A stretch of DNA of 64,000 nucleotides, taken from positions 347,001 through 411,000 of the forward strand of contig NZ_JASGBI010000001.1 in the NCBI RefSeq assembly GCF_030053425.1. The letters run 5' to 3'. The position numbers and the translations under genes are program-made. Shown here one piece after another: positions 58,437 to 64,000 of the stretch (within the stretch, counting starts at the first letter, position 1; every line of letters starts with the position of its first letter). The stretch is from Lysobacter stagni. GTDB lineage: Bacteria; Pseudomonadota; Gammaproteobacteria; Xanthomonadales; Xanthomonadaceae. The notes beneath the pieces were generated by a model. That model was not told the DNA's origin and did not search any database. It worked only from the letters and a program-made list of their open reading frames with translations.

Positions 58437-59840
58437 TCAGCCGGCCGGCAGGAAGTTCATCGGGTACACGATCGTCACCGCCGGCACGTCCTTCGCGCCG
58501 AAGTTGAAGCCCTTCACGCGCGCCACGATGTCCGAGGTCAAAGTCGGCGCTTCCATCTCCGAGGACTTCACCTGGACCATCGACACGCTGCCGTCCGGCT
58601 CGATCGTCAGGCGCAGGATGACCTTGCCCTGCAACGTCGCGTCGTTGCGCAGCTCACGCTGGTAGAGCCGGTAAAGCGCGGACTTGTAGCGGTCGAAGAC
58701 GATCTGGATTTCCTCGTCGGAACGTCCGCCGCGTCGCGAGCTGCCGACGGCCGCGCTCTCGGCCGCCTTCGCCTCGATGCCGCTGGAGGCGCGTGTGAGC
58801 GCGACGCCATTGATCGCTGCGCGCTCGCCACCGCCCTTGTTGCCGAAACCGCGACTCTCGGCGGCCAGGTTGATGCCGCTACTGGCGCCCGGCGCGCTGC
58901 TGCTCAGCATCGCGCGCTCCGGACGCGCGGCGCCGGAGTCGTTGCTGAGCTTGGCGGCCTTGCCGAGATTGGCCACGGCCGGCATGTCGTCGACGGCGAG
59001 GCTTTCCTTGAACGCCAGGATGCCCTGCGGCTTGGCCACCGGCAGCGGCGCTTGCACCGGCTTGGGTTCGATCTTCGCGACTTCGCGTGTCGGCGTCGGC
59101 GTCGGCTTGCGCTCGACCTTCTTCTCCACCGGCCGGGTCAGTTCCGGCGGCGGCGGCGGTGCCTCTTCCAGCTTCTTGGCTTCCGGAATCACGGTGACCA
59201 CGCGCTCGGGCAGTTCCTCCGGCACGAGCACGGGCCGCTCGGGAATCTTGATGAAGGGGAACACGATGGCGATCACCAACCACAGGCACAGCGCGATGGC
59301 GAAGCCCTTGCGCGAACGCTGGTCCTCCTCGCCACGCATCCACAGCATGAGGTGAGGACGGACGCGACCGGCCTCGAGTTCGCGCTCGACGACCCACTCG
59401 TTGCGCTGGCGCTCGCGTTCTTCCTCGATCTCGAAGGCCTCGTCTTCGAGCAGGAACAGTTGTTCATTGTGTTCGCCGATGCTCGCCGCCACTCCGCCGC
59501 GGCGTGTCTCCAGCGCTTCGATGGCGGCGCGCACGGCCTCGGTGCGGCCACGTGCGCCGGCAAGGTGTCCAGGCCATTCGTCCGGGGCGACGAGACCGTC
59601 CCAGAACAGGTCCGCGCCGCCGGCCTGGTGCAGTTCCTCCAGCGCCTGGCACGCCTGCTCGAGCAGGCGGTGACGAATGCGTTCACCAGCGAAGGATTCG
59701 ATCTCGCCGTCGATGGCGGCCAGGTCGCGCGCCAGTTCGTCGAGCCGCGCACGCAGTTCCGCGATCCGCTGGTCGAGCGCCGCCTGCGCGGCGTTTGCGT
59801 CGTGGTGGGTTCCGGGTTCCATGGCGTTTGTATCGGTCAC
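58437..59840 (-). CDS. TonB-like energy transducer with cytoplasmic coiled coil and AgmX/PglI-type C-terminus
   Basis: This 467-residue protein has a long acidic coiled-coil cytoplasmic part (residues about 1-175: QRIAELRARLDELARDLAAI, EIEEERERQRNEWVVERELE). One membrane helix follows (FAIALCLWLVIAIVFPF, about 181-197). A Pro-rich periplasmic stretch (KKLEEAPPPPPELTRPVEK, KPTPTPTREVAKIEPKP) leads to a C-terminal domain with FDRYKSALYRLYQRELRND and GKVILRLTIEPDGSVSMVQV. This last domain is the AgmX/PglI C-terminal type found in myxobacterial gliding proteins and related transducers. The GTG at 59840 has a GAGG 10 nt upstream; an ATG 6 codons later is possible. It follows the second ExbD gene by 10 bp. 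Confidence 0.85.
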   Translation of the reverse strand: MTDTNAMEPGTHHDANAAQAALDQRIAELRARLDELARDLAAIDGEIESFAGERIRHRLLEQACQALEELHQAGGADLFWDGLVAPDEWPGHLAGARGRTEAVRAAIEALETRRGGVAASIGEHNEQLFLLEDEAFEIEEERERQRNEWVVERELEAGRVRPHLMLWMRGEEDQRSRKGFAIALCLWLVIAIVFPFIKIPERPVLVPEELPERVVTVIPEAKKLEEAPPPPPELTRPVEKKVERKPTPTPTREVAKIEPKPVQAPLPVAKPQGILAFKESLAVDDMPAVANLGKAAKLSNDSGAARPERAMLSSSAPGASSGINLAAESRGFGNKGGGERAAINGVALTRASSGIEAKAAESAAVGSSRRGGRSDEEIQIVFDRYKSALYRLYQRELRNDATLQGKVILRLTIEPDGSVSMVQVKSSEMEAPTLTSDIVARVKGFNFGAKDVPAVTIVYPMNFLPAG

Positions 59841-59850
59841 GTGTTCTGCC

Positions 59851-60336
59851 TCAACCCTGCTCGAGCACGGCAAGCGACAACTTGTCGTAGGACGCCGCCG
59901 TGCAGGTCGTCATCACCTTGCGGATCACCTCGTAGGGCAGGCCGCGATCGGCCAGCACGGTGATCTCGCGATGCGCCAGCGCCGCCTGCTGGACGGCGCC
60001 GCCCTTGGCGGCGAGCGGACGCGACAGGTACTCGCGCAACGGCTCGATCAACGCGGTGCCCGGGTCGCGGACCTGGTCCATCGTGGCGACCACGTCGCCC
60101 TGCACGAGCAACATGTCCTTGGTGATGGTCACCACGACGGTCTCGGCGGGCTTGGCCTCGGCGGTGGAGAGCGGGATCTCCACGTTCTTCGCGTTCTGGA
60201 CCACTTCGACCTCGGTCGAATAGATCAGCAGGAACGCGACCATCACCGACATGATGTCGATCATCGGGATCAGGTTGAGTTCCGGATCTTCGTGCTTCCT
60301 GCGCGCCGCACGGAACGGGTTCATCGACATCCTCAT
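59851..60336 (-). CDS. ExbD/TolR-family protein (second copy)
   Basis: This 161-residue protein has a single N-terminal membrane helix carrying the proton-relay Asp in LNLIPMIDIMSVMVAFLLIY, then a periplasmic domain (VVVTITKDMLLVQGDVVATM, LADRGLPYEVIRKVMTTC). Its start overlaps the stop of the preceding ExbD gene as ATGA. With ExbB it should form a proton-driven motor unit. In Agl/Glt-like systems two different TolR-type proteins (AglQ and AglS) are also encoded together. Confidence 0.92.
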   Translation of the reverse strand: MRMSMNPFRAARRKHEDPELNLIPMIDIMSVMVAFLLIYSTEVEVVQNAKNVEIPLSTAEAKPAETVVVTITKDMLLVQGDVVATMDQVRDPGTALIEPLREYLSRPLAAKGGAVQQAALAHREITVLADRGLPYEVIRKVMTTCTAASYDKLSLAVLEQG

Positions 60337-60839
60337 GGTGCATCTCCCACGGCGATCTTCGGGAACATGGAGATACGGCCACGCGCATCGGGGGCACCGG
60401 TGAAACCGTTGCTTTCAGCGGTGGCCACGTCCGTGCTGCGGATGGCGTCCATCACCTGCACCAGGTGGTCGTACTCCACGTCCGGTGCCATCAGCACCGA
60501 CGCCGTGTCGACCGTGACGTGCTGGCCCTTGAGGTTGGCCGCCAGCTGCATCAGCTGCTTGAGCGGATACGCCCCGTTCTCCAGTGGCAGCGCGGCGATC
60601 GTGTCGCGGCCGTTGGTCAGCTCCAGGCCCTCCTTGCGCACCATCACTTCGAGGCGGAACTCCGGTTCGACCGGATTACCCGCAGCCGAACTGGGCAGGT
60701 CGAGCTGGATGATCGAGATGCGCGAGAAAACGGCCGTCATCAGCAGGAAGGTGATCATCACGCTGAAGATGTCGATCATCGGAACGAGCATCAGCTCGAC
60801 CGGCTTGGCCGGCGGCTTGCGACGTGGCATCAGGCCCAT
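60333..60839 (-). CDS. ExbD/TolR-family protein (first copy)
   Basis: This 168-residue protein has the membrane helix with the key Asp in ELMLVPMIDIFSVMITFLLM and a periplasmic domain (FRLEVMVRKEGLELTNGRDT, VEYDHLVQVMDAIRSTDVAT). A GGAGAG site precedes the ATG at 60839. It lies 25 bp after the ExbB gene and overlaps the second ExbD gene by 4 bp. The two ExbD proteins are clearly divergent from each other, so they are probably not redundant. Confidence 0.92.
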   Translation of the reverse strand: MGLMPRRKPPAKPVELMLVPMIDIFSVMITFLLMTAVFSRISIIQLDLPSSAAGNPVEPEFRLEVMVRKEGLELTNGRDTIAALPLENGAYPLKQLMQLAANLKGQHVTVDTASVLMAPDVEYDHLVQVMDAIRSTDVATAESNGFTGAPDARGRISMFPKIAVGDAP

Positions 60840-60864
60840 GGCGTCTCTCCTGTGCTCTTGCTGG

Positions 60865-61542
60865 TCAGGCGGCGTCGCGGATGTTCTGGACCGCGCCCTG
60901 GGCCATGCGGGCCGTGCGCAGCGAGAGGACGTTGAGGTACTTGATCGCGGCCATTTCCAGGCTCTCGACCACGTGCTGGGTGCGCGAGGTCAGGAACGCG
61001 TGCAGGAACAGCAGCGGCACGGCGGTGCCGAGGCCGAACGCGGTGCAGTTCATCGCCTCGGAGATGCTGGCCGACAGCATGTTGGCCTTCTCCGCCGGGT
61101 TGGCCGTCGCCACCGCGCTGAACGCGCCGATCAGGCCGGACACGGTGCCGAGCAGGCCGACCAGCGTCGCCAGGTTGGCGAAGGTGCCCAGGTAATGCGT
61201 GCGCTTTTCCAGACGCGGCACGATTTCCATGATGCCTTCCTGCATCGCCTTCTCGACATCGTCGCGGCGACGCACCGCACCCTGCATGGACAGGCCCGCG
61301 CCGAGCAGGCGCCCGAGCGGGTTGTTGTCGTTGCCGACGATCTTTCGCGCCTTCTCGAAGTCGCCTTCGGTCAGCGACGGCTCGACCTTCGCCCACATGG
61401 CCTTCGTGTGCGACTGCGCGCGGGCGATGGTCACCCAGCGCTCGACGGCGATCGCCAGGCCGATGAGACCGACCAGCAGGATCGGAAACATCATCGCGCC
61501 GCCGGCTTTGAAGAATTCCGCAATTGAATGGATGAAACCCAT
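60865..61542 (-). CDS. ExbB/TolQ/MotA-family proton-channel protein
   Basis: This 225-residue protein has three predicted membrane helices: MMFPILLVGLIGLAIAVERW near the N-terminus, then TFANLATLVGLLGTVSGLIG and FGLGTAVPLLFLHAFLT, which are the channel helices of the family (GLLGTVxGxIxAF). I chose the ATG at 61542 (MGFIHSIAEFFKAGG), with a GAGGG 8 nt upstream. With the two ExbD proteins it should form a proton-motive-force motor. No siderophore or cobalamin receptor gene is nearby. Confidence 0.94.
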   Translation of the reverse strand: MGFIHSIAEFFKAGGAMMFPILLVGLIGLAIAVERWVTIARAQSHTKAMWAKVEPSLTEGDFEKARKIVGNDNNPLGRLLGAGLSMQGAVRRRDDVEKAMQEGIMEIVPRLEKRTHYLGTFANLATLVGLLGTVSGLIGAFSAVATANPAEKANMLSASISEAMNCTAFGLGTAVPLLFLHAFLTSRTQHVVESLEMAAIKYLNVLSLRTARMAQGAVQNIRDAA

Positions 61543-61603
61543 GGCACTGCCCTCACTGAGATGACTGGAGAATTCCGCGGATGAAACGGGTTGATGCCTG
61601 GAC

Positions 61604-61963
61604 TCAGTCGCCGTCCGGGTCGGCCGACTGAAGTCCGTAAAATGCGAGCTCACGCAGGAACACGTCCTTGTCGACCGGCTGCGTGCTGTCGTCGAGCAGG
61701 CGCGAGATGCCCGGCGCGTCGGCGAGCTGCGAGCTCTTCCAAGGCACGATCACCAGCTCCTTGGGCGACTCGTCGTTGCCGACGATGGACAGGCCGGACA
61801 GCACCATGTCGCCGGCAGGCGCGGACGCGCGCTTCGCGTCCGCGGAGGCGGTGGCCCGCGCGTCGGCCTTGGCGTCCTTCTTCGCCGGCTCGGCGGCGAA
61901 CGCCGTTGCGGTGGTCGCGAACAGGGCCAGCGACAGACCGATGCATCGGTGGGTGCGCAGCAT
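61604..61963 (-). CDS. Small secreted hypothetical protein in the motor operon
   Basis: This 119-residue protein has a signal peptide (MLRTHRCIGLSLALFATTAT then AFAAEP). An Ala/Lys/Asp-rich low-complexity stretch (PAKKDAKADARATASADAKR) precedes a short C-terminal region (GLSIVGNDESPKELVIVPWK). The start overlaps the stop of the TPR gene as TGATG, so it is translationally coupled. I recognise no family. Its position between the TPR and ExbB genes suggests a periplasmic accessory part of the complex. Confidence 0.7.
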   Translation of the reverse strand: MLRTHRCIGLSLALFATTATAFAAEPAKKDAKADARATASADAKRASAPAGDMVLSGLSIVGNDESPKELVIVPWKSSQLADAPGISRLLDDSTQPVDKDVFLRELAFYGLQSADPDGD

Positions 61964-62610
61964 CACTTCGTCTCCTTTCCGGCCCGGGCGCGGGCGTTCG
62001 CGATCCAGCCGGCGGCCTGCTTGTCGTCCGGGACGGCCTGCTGGTAGAGGAGGTAGTTGTCGAGCGCGCAGGCCGCGTCGCCCAGGTACAGGTCGCACAG
62101 CACGGCGAGGTTGAGCCGGGCGAAATGGAATCCCGGCGCGGCGGCCAGCGACTTCTCATAGGAGGCGCGCGCCTCGGCCAGCTTGCCCAGCCGACGCTGC
62201 ACCAGGCCCAGCTCGTTCCATGCGATCGGATGCCGCGGCTGCAGTTCCAGCGCGCGCTTCAGGCTCGCTTCGGCCTGCTCCAGTGCATCGGTCTTCGCGT
62301 AGGCAATGCCCAGGTCCACGTGCGCGGCGGTCAGCGTCGGATGCTTGGCCGTGATCTCCTGCAGCAACTTGATGCCGTCGGCGTAGCGCTGTTGTGCCAG
62401 CAGTTCCGCCGCGCGCGCGTAGTCGGCGCGCGTGGCGCCATCGACCTTGGTCGGCTCCACGATGGTGAAACCGGTCTGCGTCACCTGCACGCCGGGCGGT
62501 TCCTTGCGCGCGGCCATCGCGGTGGCGGCCACGTAGACCAGCGCGATCGCGCCGAGCCGCATGGCATGACGCCGTGCACGCCGGAAGTTCTGGTCATTGC
62601 GAGCTGGCAT
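61963..62610 (-). CDS. TPR-repeat protein (second of the operon)
   Basis: This 215-residue protein has a membrane or signal segment (LGAIALVYVAATAMAA, about 18-33) and then about four TPR units (YARAAELLAQQRYADGIKLL, AHVDLGIAYAKTDALEQAEA, AWNELGLVQRRLGKLAEARA). The ATG at 62610 has GGAG 6 nt upstream and overlaps the end of the preceding TPR gene by 17 bp. Such periplasmic TPR proteins act as scaffolds. In the Glt gliding system the TPR protein GltE/AglT is an essential periplasmic or outer-membrane part. Confidence 0.85.
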   Translation of the reverse strand: MPARNDQNFRRARRHAMRLGAIALVYVAATAMAARKEPPGVQVTQTGFTIVEPTKVDGATRADYARAAELLAQQRYADGIKLLQEITAKHPTLTAAHVDLGIAYAKTDALEQAEASLKRALELQPRHPIAWNELGLVQRRLGKLAEARASYEKSLAAAPGFHFARLNLAVLCDLYLGDAACALDNYLLYQQAVPDDKQAAGWIANARARAGKETK

Positions 62611-64000
62611 CGGCGTCTCCTTGGGTGTCGGGAGTGGCGGGGGCATCGGCCCCGGTAGCGGGTGCGTCGCCTTCGGCGGCAGGCGCATCGCCCTCGGTCG
62701 CTGCGGCACCGCCGGCCTGCGCGGGCGCGCCGGCGACCACCTGCGGCACCGGCCGGATGTACTCGTAGCGATCGGCCTGGCCGAGGAAGCCGCTGCTCGC
62801 TTCCGGTCGCGCATAGCGCGCCGGCACCAGTTGGGCCAGGCTGCCCAGGCTCTTCTCGATCCAGGGGCTGTGCACACCGGCTTCCATCAGCTCGAGGTTC
62901 TTCTCGTGCAGGCCGATGGCCTTTTCCTCGAACGGGAACGCCATCTCGTCGAGCTGGTCGTTGTAGTCCTGCAGGTCAGCACCGGCGAGGCCGCCCGGCC
63001 GCTCCGATGCGTTGAGCGATCGGCTGAAGTCGGCGTACACCTCGGCCATGTAGAAGGTGGCGGCGGCGGTGACGTCGGCCACTTCGTAGGGCACCAGCGC
63101 GTTGAAGCCCTTGATCGCTTCCGCCATCGCCTTCTGCTTGGCGGCCATGCTCTTCTCGAACGGCTGCTTGAGCTGGATCGACGTGAACGTGTCGAACAGT
63201 GGCTGCGCCAGCACCAGCGCGGCGCGACCGGCCAGCGAGCGCGTGCGGCTGGTGCGCTCGGAACCGGCGCCGGCATCGGTACGCACCACGCTCTGCAGTT
63301 CGGCGCGGTAGCGCGCATCGTCACCGCGCGTCTTGTGGATGTCCGCCATGCGCTGATGCGCTTCCAGCGCGTCGGCGACCGGCTGTGGGAACTCGCCGAC
63401 GTAGCGGGTGTAGACCGCCAGCGCGCGCTCGAGGTCCTTCGCGTCCTCGTGCAGCTTGCCGGCCAGCAGCAGCGCTTCGGCGCGCAGCTTCGGATCGGCG
63501 GCCTCGTTGGCGACACGCTCGTACTCGCCGGCCGCGCCACCCAGGTCGCCGGCCTGCTGGAAGGCGCTGGCGATCTGCTTGGTCGCCTCCTTCACCAGTT
63601 CGTGCGTCGGGTTGTCGCGACGGAATTCGTCGAGCACCTGCGCGGCAGCCTTCCAGTCCTGCAGGCGCATCAGCGCGGCGCCCGCGTCGTACTGCGCGCC
63701 ACCGCGGATCTTCGACGTCGGTGCCGCCTGCTTGATGCGCAGGAAATGGTCTGCGGCCGTGCGGTAATCGCCGGCGGCATTGGCGGCCTCGCCCTGCTTG
63801 TAGATCGAAGCCGCGAGGTTCTCGACCAGGTTGGCGCGGGCTTCGTCGGTGGCCGGCGTCGCCGCCAGCACCTGCATGTAGGCCTGCTCGGCCACCGGAT
63901 ATTCCGCCAGCTCGAACGAGGAATGCGCCACCACGATCCACGCCGTGCGACGCAGTTCCGGCGTCGCGGACGGGAACTTCTCCAGCAGCTTGCGTCCGGC
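62594..64000 (-). CDS. Large TPR-repeat protein, 5' end beyond the window
   Basis: The frame is open from the window edge (64,000) to the stop at 62594, giving 468 residues of a longer protein. A GTG at 63934 is not the real start, because the frame continues upstream with protein-like sequence (GRKLLEKFPSATPELRRTAW). Repeated helical pairs (YPVAEQAYMQVLAATPATDE, DYRTAADHFLRIKQAAPTSK, DLERALAVYTRYVGEFPQPV) are TPR-type. The C-terminal 45 residues are low-complexity (repeats of E-G-D-A-P-A). It is probably a periplasmic scaffold; the missing N-terminus could hold a signal peptide. Confidence 0.82.
   Translation of the reverse strand, partial: AGRKLLEKFPSATPELRRTAWIVVAHSSFELAEYPVAEQAYMQVLAATPATDEARANLVENLAASIYKQGEAANAAGDYRTAADHFLRIKQAAPTSKIRGGAQYDAGAALMRLQDWKAAAQVLDEFRRDNPTHELVKEATKQIASAFQQAGDLGGAAGEYERVANEAADPKLRAEALLLAGKLHEDAKDLERALAVYTRYVGEFPQPVADALEAHQRMADIHKTRGDDARYRAELQSVVRTDAGAGSERTSRTRSLAGRAALVLAQPLFDTFTSIQLKQPFEKSMAAKQKAMAEAIKGFNALVPYEVADVTAAATFYMAEVYADFSRSLNASERPGGLAGADLQDYNDQLDEMAFPFEEKAIGLHEKNLELMEAGVHSPWIEKSLGSLAQLVPARYARPEASSGFLGQADRYEYIRPVPQVVAGAPAQAGGAAATEGDAPAAEGDAPATGADAPATPDTQGDADASSQ

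Noticed and set aside
60333..61542. Siderophore or cobalamin TonB-ExbB-ExbD uptake module.
   Set aside because: There is no TonB-dependent receptor gene, the transducer has a cytoplasmic coiled coil and AgmX-type end, and the neighbours are TPR, DUF11 and OmpA-domain proteins.

Overview
The window is about 64 kb of GC-rich chromosomal DNA. Its genes point to a gammaproteobacterium of the Xanthomonadaceae/Lysobacteraceae, most likely Lysobacter-like: the prmA-DUF3426-fis block, fis linked to purH and purD, cutA-dsbD-tlpA-aroQ-accB-accC, a bactofilin/DUF6776/erpA/nudC/ampE run, and REP-type palindromes of the 'CCCGCGAAGGCGGG' kind. This placement is inferred from gene content and style, not from a database search. 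I saw no insertion sequence, prophage, CRISPR array or rRNA.

Region 1 (1-10,100) is mixed housekeeping. It holds the end of an ELM1-like gene, glnE, a secreted subtilisin-like protease, a DUF6445-like protein, a lipoprotein, groES-groEL behind a CIRCE operator, and a small HTH regulator. Region 2 (10,161-16,900) carries cutA, dsbD (with a duplicated periplasmic alpha domain), tlpA, aroQ, accB, accC and a periplasmic TonB-C protein. Region 3 (16,900-26,715) runs through two unknown membrane proteins, prmA, a DUF3426 protein, fis, a trypsin-like protease pair, purH and purD, with a cluster of REP elements between the two pur genes. Region 4 (26,800-32,620) is an accessory zone. Its 967-bp divergent intergenic region (28,851-29,817) is packed with structure: a strong G-quadruplex motif, nested palindromes, a 29-unit hexanucleotide array, an inverted REP pair and a second hexamer array. 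Region 5 (32,621-40,636) holds the DUF6776-bactofilin-DUF6776-erpA-nudC-ampE run, Fur-type bfd/bfr iron storage, rppH, tRNA-Met and an arginase-family protein.

Region 6 (40,815-64,000, all minus strand) is the most interesting part. In order of transcription it encodes two TPR proteins, a small secreted protein, an ExbB/TolQ-like and two ExbD/TolR-like proton-channel proteins, a TonB-like transducer with a long cytoplasmic coiled coil and an AgmX/PglI-type C-terminus, a 4,089-residue secreted protein built from tandem DUF11 repeats, and a 1,711-residue protein with three OmpA-like domains and a predicted outer-membrane barrel. The 220-bp gap in front of the giant gene contains what I read as a class I cyclic-di-GMP (GEMM-I) riboswitch. 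The set resembles the energised envelope-spanning Agl/Glt gliding machinery of myxobacteria. My working model is a c-di-GMP-controlled, proton-motive-force-driven surface filament or adhesin system. The parts and their order are seen directly; the function is inference.
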